From: Petrolisthes cinctipes
Lineage: Eukaryota > Arthropoda > Malacostraca > Decapoda > Porcellanidae
Assembly: GCA_033782935.1 (NCBI GenBank)
Contig: JAWQEG010000490.1
Location: 1,518,001-1,582,000 of the forward strand
DNA: 64,000 bases
Direction: 5' to 3'
This document shows positions 48,356 to 62,108 of this stretch, in pieces (the stretch's first letter is position 1; every line of letters starts with the position of its first letter). The translations under genes and the position numbers were made by a program. The notes beneath the pieces are model-generated. The model saw only the letters and a list, made by a program, of their open reading frames with translations, was not told the DNA's origin and did not search any database.

Positions 48356-51300
48356 AGGCATGTACAGATTGCTTCTGGGACCCCAAAATATTGAATTTTC
48401 GGGTGTTTTGAGCCTGAATTTGAGATATAAACGGGTACAGAAGATACATGCACATATTGACTTTGGGCACCTAAAAGATCGATTTTTAGCATGTTTTTAG
48501 CCTATATTTTGAAAATATTCTAGCACTGAGTAGGCATGTACAGATTGCTTCTGGGACCCCAAAATATTGATTTTTCGGGTGTTTTGAGCCTGAATTTGAG
48601 ATATAAACGGGTACAGAAGATACATGCACATATTGACTTTGGGCATCTAAAATATCGATTTTCAGCATGTTTTGGGCCTGTATTTTGAAAATACTCTAAC
48701 ACTGAGTAGGCATGTACAGATTGCTTCTGGGACCCCAAAATATTGAATTTTCGGGTGTTTTGAGCCTGAATTTGAGATATAAACGGGTACTGAAGATGCA
48801 TGCACATATCGACTTTTGTGCACCTAAAAGATCGATTTTCAGTATGTTTTGAGCATGTATTTTGAAAATACTCTAACACGGAGTAGGCATGTACAGATCG
48901 CTTCTGGGACCCCTAAATATCGAATTTTCGGGTGTTTTGGGACTGAATTTGAGATATCGACTTTTTGGCACCTAAAAGATCGATTTTTAGCATGTTTTTA
49001 GCCAATATTTTGAAAATATTCTAGCACTGAGTAGGCATGTACAGATTGCTTCTGGGACCCCAAAATATTGAATTTTCGGGTGTTTTGAGCCTGAATTTGA
49101 GATATAAACGGGTACAGAAGATACATGCACATATTGACTTTGGGCACCAAAAATATCGATTTTCAGCATGTTTTGGGCCTGAATTTTGAAAATACTCTAA
49201 CACGGAGTAGGCATGTACAGATCGCTTCTGGGACCCCAAAATATCGAATTTTCGGGTGTTTAGGGCCAGAATTTGAGATATAAACGGGTACATAAGATGC
49301 ATGTACATATCGACTTTTGGGCACCTAAAAGATCGATTTTCAGTATGTTTTTGTACTGTATTTTGAAAATACTCTAACACGGAGTAGGCATGTACAGATA
49401 CCTTCTGGGACCTCTAAATATCGAATTTTCGGGTGTTTTGGGACTGAATTTGAGATATCGATTTTTTGGCACCTAAAATGTCGATTTTTAGCATGTTTTT
49501 AGACTATATTTTGAAAATATTCTAGCACTGTGTAGGCATATACAGATTGCTTCTGGGACCCCAAAATATTGAATTTTCGGGTGTTTTGAGCCTGAATTTG
49601 AGATATAAACGGGTACAGAAGATACATGCACATATTGACTTTGGGCATCTAAAATATCGATTTTCAGCATGTTTTGGGCCTGTATTTTGAAAATACTCTA
49701 ACACTGAGTAGGCATGTACAGATTGCTTCTGGGACCCCAAAATATTGAATTTTCGGGTGTTTTGAGCCTGAATTTGAGATATAAACGGGTACTGAAGATG
49801 CATGCACATATCGACTTTTGTGCACCTAAAAGATCGATTTTCAGTATGTTTTGAGCATGTATTTTGAAAATACTCTAACACGGAGTAGGCATGTACAGAT
49901 CGTTTCTGGGACCCCTAAATATCGAATTTTCGGGTGTTTTGGGACTGAATTTGAGATATCGACTTTTTGGCACCTAAAAGATCGATTTTTAGCATGTTTT
50001 TAGGCTATATTTTGAAAATATTCTAGCACTGAGTAGGCATGTACAGATTGCTTCTGGGACCCCAAAATATTGAATTTTCGGGTGTTTTGAGCCTGAATTT
50101 GAGATATAAACGGGTACAGAAGATACATGCACATATTGACTTTGGGCACCAAAAATATCGATTTTCAGCATGTTTTGGGCCTGAATTTTGAAAATACTCT
50201 AACACGGAGTAGGCATGTACAGATCGCTTCTGGGACCCCAAAATATCGAATTTTCGGGTGTTTAGGGCCAGAATTTGAGATATAAACGGGTACAGAAGAT
50301 ACATGCAAATATTGACTTTGGGCACCTAAAAGATCGATTTTTAGCATGTTTTTAGCCTATATTTTGAAAATATTCTAGCACTGAGTAGGCATGTACAGAT
50401 TGCTTCTGGGACCCCAAAATATTGAATTTTCGGGTGTTTTGAGCCTGAATTTGAGATATAAACGGGTACAGAAGATACATGCACATATTGACTTTGGGCA
50501 CCAAAAATATCGATTTTCAGCATGTTTTGGGCCTGAATTTTGAAAATACTCTAACACGGAGTAGGCATGTACAGATCGCTTCTGGGATCCCAAAATATCG
50601 AATTTTCGGGTGTTTAGGGCCAGAATTTGAGATATAAACGGGTACAGAAGATGCATGCACATATCGACTTTTGGGCACCTAAAAGATCGATTTTCAGTAT
50701 GTTTTTGGCCTGTATTTTGAAAATACTCTAACACGGAGTAGGCATGTACAGATACCTTCTGGGACCTCTAAATATCGAATTTTCGGGTGTTTTGGGACTG
50801 AATTTGAGATATCGATTTTTTGACACCTAAAATGACGATTTTTAGCATGTTTTTAGCCTATATTTTGAAAATATTATAGCACTGTGTAGGCATGTACAGA
50901 TTGCTTTTGGGACCCAAAATATTGAATTTTCGGGTGTTTTGAGCCTGAATTTGAGATATAAACGGGTACAGAAAATACATGCACATATTGACTTTGGGCA
51001 TCTAAAATATCGATTTTCAGCATGTTTTGGGCCTGTATTTTGAAAATACTCTAACACTGAGTAGGCATGTACAGATTGCTTCTGGGACCCCAAAATATTG
51101 AATTTTCGGGTGTGTTGAGCCTGAATTTGAGATATAAACGGGTACTGAAGATGCATGCACATATCGACTTTTGGGCACCTAAAAGATCGATTTTCAGTAT
51201 GTTTTGAGCATGTATTTTGAAAATACTCTAACACGGAGTAGGCATGTACAGATCGCTTCTGGGACCCCTAAATATCGAATTTTCGGGTGTTTTGGGACTG

Positions 51301-54300
51301 AATTTGAGATATCGACTTTTTGGCACCTAAAAGATCGATTTTTAGCATGTTTTTAGCCTATATTTTGAAAATATTCTAGCACTGAGTAGGCATGTACAGA
51401 TTGCTTCTGGGACCCCAAAATATTGAATTTTCGGGTGTTTTGAGCCTGAATTTGAGATATAAACGGGTACAGAAGATACATGCACATATTGACTTTGGGC
51501 ACCAAAAATATCGATTTTCAGCATGTTTTGGGCCTGAATTTTGAAAATACTCTAACACGGAGTAGGCATGTACAGATCGCTTCTGGGACCCCAAAATATC
51601 GAATTTTCGGGTGTTTAGGGCCAGAATTTGAGATATAAACGGGTACAGAAGATGCATGCACATATCGACTTTTGGGCACCTAAAAGATCGATTTTCAGTA
51701 TGTTTTTGGCCTGTATTTTGAAAATACTCTAACACGGAGTAGGCATGTACAGATACCTTCTGGGACCTCTAAATATCGAATTTTCGGGGGTTTTGGGACT
51801 GAATTTGAGATATCGATTTTTTGGCACCTAAAATGTCGATTTTTAGCATGTTTTTAGACTATATTTTGAAAATATTCTAGCACTGTGTAGGCATGTACAG
51901 ATTGCTTCTGGGACCCCAAAATATTGAATTTTCGGGTGTTTTGAGCCTGAATTTGAGATATAAACGGGTACAGAAGATACATGCACATATTGACTTTGGG
52001 CATCTAAAATATCGATTTTCAGCATGTTTTGGGCCTGTATTTTGAAAATACTCTAACACTGAGTAGGCATGTACAGATTGCTTCTGGGACCCCAAAATAT
52101 TGAATTTTCGGGTGTTTTGAGCCTGAATTTGAGATATAAACGGGTACTGAAGATGCATGCAGATATCGACTTTTGTGCACCTAAAAGATCGATTTTCAGT
52201 ATGTTTTGAGCATGTATTTTGAAAATACTCTAACACGGAGTAGGCATGTACAGATCGCTTCTGGGACCCCTAAATATCGAATTTTCGGGTGTTTTGGGAC
52301 TGAATTTGAGATATCGACTTTTTGGCACCTAAAAGATCGATTTTTAGCATGTTTTTAGCCTATATTTTGAAAATATTCTAGCACTGAGTAGTCATGTACA
52401 GATTGCTTCTGGGACCCCAAAATATTGAATTTTCGGGTGTTTTGAGCCTGAATTTGAGATATAAACGGGTACAGAAGATACATGCACATATTGACTTTGG
52501 GCACCAAAAATATCGATTTTCAGCATGTTTTGGGCCTGAATTTTGAAAATACTCTAACACGGAGTAGACATGTACAGATCGCTTCTGGAACCCCAAAATA
52601 TCGAATTTTCGGGTGTTTAGGGCCAGAATTTGAGATATAAACGGGTACAGAAGATGCATGCACATATCGACTTTTGGGCACCTAAAAGATCGATTTTCAG
52701 TATATTTTTGGCCTGTATTTTGAAAATACTCTAACACGGAGTAGGCATGTACAGATACCTTCTGGGACCTCTAAATATCGAATTTTCGGGTGTTTTGGGA
52801 CTGAATTTGATATATCGATTTTTTGGCACCTAAAATGTCGATTTTTAGCATGTTTTTAGCCTATATTTTGAAAATATTCTAGCACTGTGTAGGCATGTAC
52901 AGATTGCTTCTGGGACCCCAAAATATTGAATTTTCGGGTGTTTTGAGCCTGAATTTGAGATATAAACGGGTACAGAAGATACATGCACATATTGACTTTG
53001 GGCACCTAAAAGATCGATTTTTAGCATGTTTTTAGCCTATATTTTGAAAATATTCTAGCACTGAGTAGGCATGTACAGATTGCTTCTGGGACCCCAAAAT
53101 ATTGAATTTTCGGGTGTTTTGAGCCTGAATTTGAGATATAAACGGGTACAGAAGATACATGCACATATTGACTTTGGGCACCAAAAATATCGATTTTCAG
53201 CATGTTTTGGGCCTGAATTTTGAAAATACTCTAACACGCGGTAGGCATGTACAGATCGCTTCTGGGACCCCAAAATATCGAATTTTCGGGTGTTTAGGGC
53301 CAGAATTTGAGATATAAACGGGTACAGAAGATGCATGCACATATCGACTTTTGGGCACCTAAAAGATCGATTTTCAGTATGTTTTTGGCCTGTATTTTGA
53401 AAATACTCTAACACGGAGTAGGCATGTACAGATACCTTCTGGGACCTCTAAATATCGAATTTTCGGGTGTTTTGGGACTGAATTTGAGATATCGATTTTT
53501 TGACACCTAAAATGACGATTTTTAGCATGTTTTTAGCCTATATTTTGAAAATATTATAGCACTGTGTAGGCATGTACAGATTGCTTTTGGGACCCAAAAT
53601 ATTGAATTTTCGGGTGTTTTGAGCCTGAATTTGAGATATAAACGGGTACAGAAAATACATCCATATATTGACTTTGGGCATCTAAAATATCGATTTTCAG
53701 CATGTTTTGGGCCTGTATTTTGAAAATACTCTAACACTGAGTAGGCATGTACAGATTGCTTCTGGGACCCCAAAATATTGAATTTTCGGGTGTTTTGAGC
53801 CTGAATTTGAGATATAAACGGGTACTGAAGATGCATGCACATATCGACTTTTGGGCACCTAAAAGATCGATTTTCAGTATGTTTTGAGCATGTATTTTGA
53901 AAATACTCTAACACGGAGTAGGCATGTACAGATCGCTTCTGGGACCCCTAAATATCGAATTTTCGGGTGTTTTGGGACTGAATTTGAGATATCGACTTTT
54001 TGGCACCTAAAAGGTCGATTTTTAGCATGTTTTTAGCCTATATTTTGAAAATATTCTAGCACTGAGTAGGCATGTACAGATTGCTTCTGGGACCCCAAAA
54101 TATTGAATTTTCGGGTGTTTTGAGCCTGAATTTGAGATATAAACGGGTACAGAAGATACATGCACATATTGACTTTGGGCACCAAAAATATCGATTTTCA
54201 GCATGTTTTGGGCCTGAATTTTGAAAATACTCTAACACGCGGTAGGCATGTACAGATCGCTTCTGGGACCCCAAAATATCGAATTTTCGGGTGTTTAGGG

Positions 54301-56199
54301 CCAGAATTTGAGATATAAACGAGTACAGAAGATGCATGCACATATTGACATTTAGGCACCTAAAAGATCGATTTTCAGTATGTTTTTGGCCTGTATTTTG
54401 AAAATACTCTAACACGGAGTAGGCATGTACAGATACCTTCTGGGACCTCTAAATATCGAATTTTCGGGTGTTTTGGGACTGAATTTGAGATATCGACTTT
54501 TTGGCACCTAAAATGTCGATTTTTAGCATGTTTTTAGCCTATATTTTGAAAATATTATAGCACTGTGTAGGCATGTACAGATTGCTTCTGGGACCCAAAA
54601 TATTGAATTTTCGGGTGTTTTGAGCCTGAATTTGAGATATAAACGGGTACAGAAAATACATGCACATATTGACTTTGGGCATCTAAAATATCGATTTTCA
54701 GCATGTTTTGGGCCTGTATTTTGAAAATACTCTAACACTGAGTAGGCATGTACAGATTGCTTCTGGGACCCCAAAATATTGAATTTTAGGGTGTTTTGAG
54801 CCTGAATTTGAGATATAAACGGGTACTGAAGATGCATGCACATATCGACTTTTGTGCACCTAAAAGATCGATTTTCAGTATGTTTTGAGCATGTATTTTG
54901 AAAATACTCTAACACGGAGTAGGCATGTACAGATCGCTTCTGGGACCCCTAAATATCGAATTTTCGGGTGTTTTGGGACTGAATTTGAGATATCGACTTT
55001 TTGGCACCTAAAAGATCGATTTTTAGCATGTTTTTAGCCTATATTTTGAAAATATTCTAGCACTGAGTAGGCATGTACAGATTGCTTCTGGGACCCCAAA
55101 ATATTGAATTTTCGGGTGTTTTGAGCCTGAATTTGAGATATAAACGGGTACAGAAGATACATGCACATATTGACTTTGGGCACCAAAAATATCGATTTTC
55201 AGCATGTTTTGGGCCTGAATTTTGAAAATACTCTAACACGGAGTAGGCATGTACAGATCGCTTCTGGGACCCCAAAATATCGAATTTTCGGGTGTTTAGG
55301 GCCAGAATTTGAGATATAAACGGGTACAGAGGATGCATGCACATATCGACTTTTGGGCACCTAAAAGATCGATTTTCAGTATGTTTTTGGCCTGTATTTT
55401 GAAAATACTCTAACACGGTGTAGGCATGTACAGATACCTTCTGGGACCTCTAAATATCGAATTTTCGGGTGTTTTGGGACTGAATTTGAGATATCGATTT
55501 TTTGGCACCTAAAATGTCGATTTTTAGCATGTTTTTAGCCTATATTTTGAAAATATTCTAGCACTGTGTAGGCATGTAAAGATTGCTTCTGGGACCCCAA
55601 AATATTGAATTTTCGGGTGTTTTGAGCCTGAATTTGAGATATAAACGGGTACAGAAGATACATGCACATATTGACTTTGGGCACCTAAAAGATCGATTTT
55701 TAGCATGTTTTTAGCCTATATTTTGAAAATATTCTAGCACTGAGTAGGCATGTACAGATTGCTTCTGGGACCCCAAAATATTGATTTTCGGGTGTTTTGA
55801 GCCTGAATTTGAGATATAAACGGGTACAGAAGATACATGCACATATTGACTTTGGGCACCAAAAATATCGATTTTCAGCATGTTTTGGGCCTGAATTTTG
55901 AAAATACTCTAACACGGAGTAGGCATGTACAGATCGCTTCTGGGACCCCAAAATATCGAATTTTCGGGTGTTTAGGGCCAGAATTTGAGATATAAACGGG
56001 TACAGAAGATGCATGCACATATCGACTTTTGGGCACCTAAAAGATCGATTTTCAGTATGTTTTTGGCCTGTATTTTGAAAATACTCTAACACGGAGTAGG
56101 CATGTACAGATACCTTCTGGGACCTCTAAATATCGAATTTTCGGGTGTTTTGGGACTAAATTTGAGATATCGACTTTTTGGCACCTAAAATGTCGATTT
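48356..56199 (+). repeat. Mixed zone rich in hybrid a/c tetramers
   Basis: A and B trimers are interspersed with hybrid a/c monomers at 48,356-48,531, 52,891-53,066 and 55,570-55,745, and a b(A)/a/c hybrid at 50,211-50,386. Blocks at 50.3-52.0 and 53.0-54.7 kb correspond at a 2,680-bp offset (AAAATGACGATT near 50,829 and 53,509; GCTTTTGGGACCCAAAA near 50,903 and 53,583). The A trimer near 55,746 has a one-T deletion (ATTGATTTTCGGG). No non-satellite sequence is present. Confidence 0.8.
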
Positions 56200-57876
56200 T
56201 TAGCATGTTTTTAGCCTATATTTTGAAAATATTCTAGCACTGTGTAGGCATGTACAGATTGTTTCTGGGACCCCAAAATATTGATTTTTCGGGTGTTTTG
56301 AGCCTGAATTTGAGATATAAACGGGTACAGAAGATACATGCACATATTGACTTTGGGCATCTAAAATATCGATTTTCAGCATGTTTTGGGCCTGTATTTT
56401 GAAAATACTCTAACACTGAGTAGGCATGTACAGATTGCTTCTGGGACCCCAAAATATTGAATTTTCGGGTGTTTTGAGCCTGAATTTGAGATATAAACGG
56501 GTACTGAAGATGCATGCACATATCGACTTTTGTGCACCTAAAAGATCGATTTTCAGTATGTTTTGAGCATGTATTTTGAAAATACTCTAACACGGAGTAG
56601 GCATGTACAGATACCTTCTGGGACCTCTAAATATCGAATTTTCGGGTGTTTTGGGACTGAATTTGAGATATCGATTTTTTGGCACCTAAAATGTCGATTT
56701 TTAGCATGTTTTTAGCCTATATTTTGAAAATATTCTAGCACTGTGTAGGCATGTACAGATTGCTTCTGGGACCCCAAAATATTGAATTTTCGGGTGTTTT
56801 GAGCCTGAATTTGAGATATAAACGGGTACAGAAGATACATGCACATATTGACTTTGGGCACCTAAAAGATCGATTTTTAGCATGTTTTTAGCCTATATTT
56901 TGAAAATATTCTAGCACTGAGTAGGCATGTACAGATTGCTTCTGGGACCCCAAAATATTGAATTTTCGGGTGTTTTGAGCCTGAATTTGAGATATAAACG
57001 GGTACAGAAGATACATGCACATATTGACTTTGGGCACCAAAAATATCGATTTTCAGCATGTTTTGGTTCTGAATTTTGAAAATACTCTAACACGGAGTAG
57101 GCATGTACAGATCGCTTCTGGGACCCCAAAATATCGAATTTTCGGGTGTTTAGGACAGTATTTGAGATATAAACGGGTACAGAAGATGCATGCACATATC
57201 GACTTTTGGGCACCAAAAATATCGATTTTCAGTATGTTTTTGGCCTGTATTTTGAAAATACTCTAACACGGAGTAGGCATGTACAGATACCTTCTGGGAC
57301 CTCTAAATATCGAATTTTCGGGTGTTTTGGGACTGAATTTGAGTTATCGATTTTTTGACACCTAAAATGTCGATTTTTAGCATGTTTCTAGCCTATATTT
57401 TGAAAATATTATAGCACTGTGTAGGCATGTACAGATTGCTTCTGGGACCCAAAATATTGAATTTTCGGGTGTTTTGAGCCTGAATTTTAGATATAAACGA
57501 GTACAGAAAATACATGCACATATTGACTTTGGGCATCTAAAATATCGATTTTCAGCATGTTTTGGGCCTGTATTTTGAAAATACTCTAACACTGAGTAGG
57601 CATGTACAGATTGCTTCTGGGACCCCAAAATATTGAATTTTCGGGTGTTTTGAGCCTGAATTTGAGATATAAACGGGTACTGAAGATGCATGCACATATC
57701 GACTTTTGTGCACCTAAAAGATCGATTTTCAGTATGTTTTTGGCCTGTATTTTGAAAATACTCTAACACGGAGTAGGCATGTACAGATACCTTCTGGGAC
57801 CTCTAAATATCGAATTTTCGGGTGTTTTGGGACTAAATTTGAGATATCGACTTTTTGGCACCTAAAATGTCGATTT
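56200..57876 (+). repeat. Tandem segmental duplication, copy 1 (1,677 bp)
   Basis: The unit holds a B trimer, a hybrid a/c monomer (56,747-56,922), an A trimer and a B trimer, and repeats at an offset of 1,677 bp. Linking variants are AGATTGTTTCTGG near 56,256 and 57,933, TTTTGGTTCTGAA near 57,061 and 58,738, GAGTTATCGATT near 57,341 and 59,018, and GAATTTTAGATATAAACGAG near 57,484 and 59,161. The b monomer is shortened at TTTAGGACAGTATTTG. Confidence 0.87.
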
Positions 57877-59553
57877 TTAGCATGTTTTTAGCCTATATTT
57901 TGAAAATATTCTAGCACTGTGTAGGCATGTACAGATTGTTTCTGGGACCCCAAAATATTGATTTTTCGGGTGTTTTGAGCCTGAATTTGAGATATAAACG
58001 GGTACAGAAGATACATGCACATATTGACTTTGGGCATCTAAAATATCGATTTTCAGCATGTTTTGGGCCTGTATTTTGAAAATACTCTAACACTGAGTAG
58101 GCATGTACAGATTGCTTCTGGGACCCCAAAATATTGAATTTTCGGGTGTTTTGAGCCTGAATTTGAGATATAAACGGGTACTGAAGATGCATGCACATAT
58201 CGACTTTTGTGCACCTAAAAGATCGATTTTCAGTATGTTTTGAGCATGTATTTTGAAAATACTCTAACACGGAGTAGGCATGTACAGATACCTTCTGGGA
58301 CCTCTAAATATCGAATTTTCGGGTGTTTTGGGACTGAATTTGAGATATCGATTTTTTGGCACCTAAAATGTCGATTTTTAGCATGTTTTTAGCCTATATT
58401 TTGAAAATATTCTAGCACTGTGTAGGCATGTACAGATTGCTTCTGGGACCCCAAAATATTGAATTTTCGGGTGTTTTGAGCCTGAATTTGAGATATAAAC
58501 GGGTACAGAAGATACATGCACATATTGACTTTGGGCACCTAAAAGATCGATTTTTAGCATGTTTTTAGCCTATATTTTGAAAATATTCTAGCACTGAGTA
58601 GGCATGTACAGATTGCTTCTGGGACCCCAAAATATTGAATTTTCGGGTGTTTTGAGCCTGAATTTGAGATATAAACGGGTACAGAAGATACATGCACATA
58701 TTGACTTTGGGCACCAAAAATATCGATTTTCAGCATGTTTTGGTTCTGAATTTTGAAAATACTCTAACACGGAGTAGGCATGTACAGATCGCTTCTGGGA
58801 CCCCAAAATATCGAATTTTCGGGTGTTTAGGCCAGTATTTGAGATATAAACGGGTACAGAAGATGCATGCACATATCGACTTTTGGGCACCAAAAATATC
58901 GATTTTCAGTATGTTTTTGGCCTGTATTTTGAAAATACTCTAACACGGAGTAGGCATGTACAGATACCTTCTGGGACCTCTAAATATCGAATTTTCGGGT
59001 GTTTTGGGACTGAATTTGAGTTATCGATTTTTTGACACCTAAAATGTCGATTTTTAGCATGTTTCTAGCCTATATTTTGAAAATATTATAGCACTGTGTA
59101 GGCATGTACAGATTGCTTCTGGGACCCAAAATATTGAATTTTCGGGTGTTTTGAGCCTGAATTTTAGATATAAACGAGTACAGAAAATACATGCACATAT
59201 TGACTTTGGGCATCTAAAATATCGATTTTCAGCATGTTTTGGGCCTGTATTTTGAAAATACTCTAACACTGAGTAGGCATGTACAGATTGCTTCTGGGAC
59301 CCCAAAATATTGAATTTTCGGGTGTTTTGAGCCTGAATTTGAGATATAAACGGGTACTGAAGATGCATGCACATATCGACTTTTGTGCACCTAAAAGATC
59401 GATTTTCAGTATGTTTTGAGCATGTATTTTGAAAATACTCTAACACGGAGTAGGCATGTACAGATCGCTTCTGGGACCCCTAAATATCGAATTTTCGGGT
59501 GTTTTGGGACTGAATTTGAGATATCAACTTTTTGGCACCTAAAATGTCGATTC
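57877..59553 (+). repeat. Tandem segmental duplication, copy 2 (1,677 bp)
   Basis: Second copy of the preceding unit, with the hybrid a/c monomer at 58,424-58,599. It differs by a few bases, for example TTTAGGCCAGTATTTG where copy 1 has TTTAGGACAGTATTTG. The class b end in its second B trimer is TTTTGAGCATG, whereas copy 1 has TTTTTGGCCTG, another A/B switch within one monomer. Confidence 0.87.
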
Positions 59554-61277
59554 TTAGCATGTTTTTAGCCTATATTTTGAAAATATTCTAGCACTGTGTA
59601 GGCATGTACAGATTGCTTCTGGGACCCCAAAATATTGAATTTTCGGGTGTTTTGAGCCTGAATTTGAGATATAAACGGGTACAGAAGATACATGCACATA
59701 TTGACTTTGGGCATCTAAAATATCGATTTTCAGCATGTATTGGGCCTGTATTTTGAAAATACTCTAACACTGAGTAGGCATGTACAGATTGCTACTGGGA
59801 CCCCAAAATATTGAATTTTCGGGTGTTTTGAGCCTGAATTTGAGATATAAACGGGTACAGAAGATGCATGCACATATCGACTTTTGTGCACCTAAAAGAT
59901 CGATTTTCAGTATGTTTTGAGCATGTATTTTGAAAATACTCTAACACGGAGTAGGCATGTACAGATACCTTCTGGGACCTCTAAATATCGAATTTTCGGG
60001 TGTTTTGGGACTGAATTTGAGATATCGATTTTTTGGCACCTAAAATGTCGAATTTTAGCTTGTTTTTAGCCTATATTTTGAAAATATTCTAGCACTGTGT
60101 AGGCATGTACAGATTGCTTCTCGGACCCCAAAATATTGAATTTTCGGGTGTTTTGAGCCTGAATTTGAGATATAAACGGGTACAGAAGATACATGCACAT
60201 ATTGACTTTGGGCACCTAAAAGATCGATTTTTAGCATGTTTTTAGCCTATATTTTGAAAATATTCTAGCACTGAGTAGGCATGTACAGATTGCTTCTGTG
60301 ACCCCAAAATATTGAATTTTCGGGTGTTTTGGGCCTGAATTTGAGATATAAACGGGTACAGAAGATACATGCACATATTGACTTTGGGCACCAAAAATAT
60401 CGATTTTCAGCATGTTTTGGTTCTGAATTTTGAAAATACTCTAACACGGAGTAGGCATGTACAGATCGCTTCTGGGACCCCAAAATATCGAATTTTCGGG
60501 TGTTTAGGGCCAGAATTTGAGATATAAACGGGTACAGAAAATGCATGCACATATCGACTTTTGGGCTCCAAAAATATCGATTTTCAGTATGTTTTTGGCC
60601 TGTATTTTGAAAATACTCTAACACGGAGTAGGCATGTACAGATACCTTCTGGGACCTCTAAATATCGAATTTTCGGGTGTTTTGGGACTGAATTTGAGAT
60701 ATCGTTTTTTTGACACCTAAAATGTCGATTTTTAGCATGTTTTTAGCCTATATTTTGAAAATATTATAGCACTGTGTAGGCATGTACAGATTGCTTCTGG
60801 GACCCAAAATATTGAATTTTCGGGTGTTTTGAGCCTGAATTTGAGATATAAACGGGTACAGAAAATACATGCACATATTGACTTTGGGCATCTAAAATAT
60901 CGATTTTCAGCATGTTTTGGGCCTGTATTTTGAAAATACTCTAACACTGAGTAGGCATGTACAGATTGCTTCTGGGACCCCAAAATATTGAATTTTCGGG
61001 TGTTTTGAGCCTGAATTTGAGATATAAACGGGTACTGAAGATGCATGCACATATCGACTTTTGTGCACCTAAAAGATCGATTTTCAGTATGTTTTGAGCA
61101 TGTATTTTGAAAATACTCTAACACGGAGTAGGCATGTACAGATCGCTTCTGGGACCCCTAAATATCGAATTTTCGGGTGTTTTGGGACTGAATTTGAGAT
61201 ATCGACTTTTTGGCACCTAAAAGATCGATTTTTAGCATGTTTTTAGCCTATATTTTGAAAATATTCTAGCACTGAGT
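59554..61277 (+). repeat. B, hybrid a/c, A and B units
   Basis: Ordinary units with a hybrid a/c monomer at 60,101-60,276. The A trimer shares TTTTGGTTCTGAA (near 60,416) and a CCAAAAATATCG form of b (near 60,567) with the 1,677-bp blocks, so it belongs to the same sub-family. Private changes are TGTATTGGGCC near 59,737, GCTACTGGG near 59,792 and TCGAATTTTAGCTTG near 60,048. Confidence 0.8.
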
Positions 61278-61924
61278 AGGCATGTACAGATTGCTTCTGG
61301 GACCCCAAAATATTGAATTTTCGGGTGTTTTGAGCCTGAATTTGAGATATAAACGGGTACAGAAGATACATGCACATATTGACTTTGGGCACCAAAAATA
61401 TCGATTTTCAGCATGTTTTGGGCCTGAATTTTGAAAATACTCTAACACGGAGTAGGCATGTACAGATCGCTTCTGGGACCCCTAAATATCGAATTTTCGG
61501 GTGTTTTGGGACTGAATTTGAGATATCGACTTTTTGGCACCTAAAAGATCGATTTTTAGCATGTTTTTAGCCTATATTTTGAAAATATTCTAGCACTGAG
61601 TAGGCATGTACAGATTGCTTCTGGGACCCCAAAATATTGAATTTTCGGGTGTTTTGAGCCTGAATTTGAGATATAAACGGGTACAGAAGATACATGCACA
61701 TATTGACTTTGGGCACCAAAAATATCGATTTTCAGCATGTTTTGGCCTGTATTTTGAAAATACTCTAACACGGAGTAGGCATGTACAGATACCTTCTGGG
61801 ACCTCTAAATATCGAAATTTCGGGTGTTTTGGGACTGAATTTGAGATATCGATTTTTTGGCACCTAAAATGTCGATTTTTAGCATGTTTTTAGCCTATAT
61901 TTTGAAAATATTCTAGCACTGTGT
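61278..61924 (+). repeat. Two consecutive dimers (324 and 323 bp)
   Basis: The first dimer (61,278-61,601) is a(A) plus c(B), as at 26,773. The second (61,602-61,924) is a 175-bp monomer changing from a(A) to b(A) across TTTTGGCCTGTATTTTG, plus c(A). Together they are 647 bp where two trimers would be 1,002 bp. Different monomers were lost in each, so the two losses were separate events. Confidence 0.82.
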
Positions 61925-62086
61925 AGGCATGTACAGATTGCTTCTGGGACCCCAAAATATTGATTTTTCGGTTTTTTTGAGCCTGAATTTGAGATATAAA
62001 CGGGTACAGAAGATACATGCACATATTGACTTTGGGCATCTAAAATATCGATTTTCAGCATGTTTTGGGCCTGTATTTTGAAAATA

Positions 62087-62108
62087 CTCTAACACACAGA
62101 ACAGATTG
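62087..62108 (+). repeat. Local rearrangement at the monomer landmark
   Basis: CTAACACTGAGTAGGCATGT is replaced by CTAACACACAGA before ACAGATTGC, a net loss of 8 bp. The GGCATGTAC block is absent here. The short filler resembles flanking ACA-rich sequence. The effect is the same as at 42,991 but the break differs, so the event is independent. Confidence 0.82.

Noticed and set aside
61606..61893. Plus-strand open frames of 60-95 codons, here and at many other trimers
   Set aside because: Same repeat-driven artefact on the other strand. They overlap the minus-strand frames and change with each dimer or tetramer.
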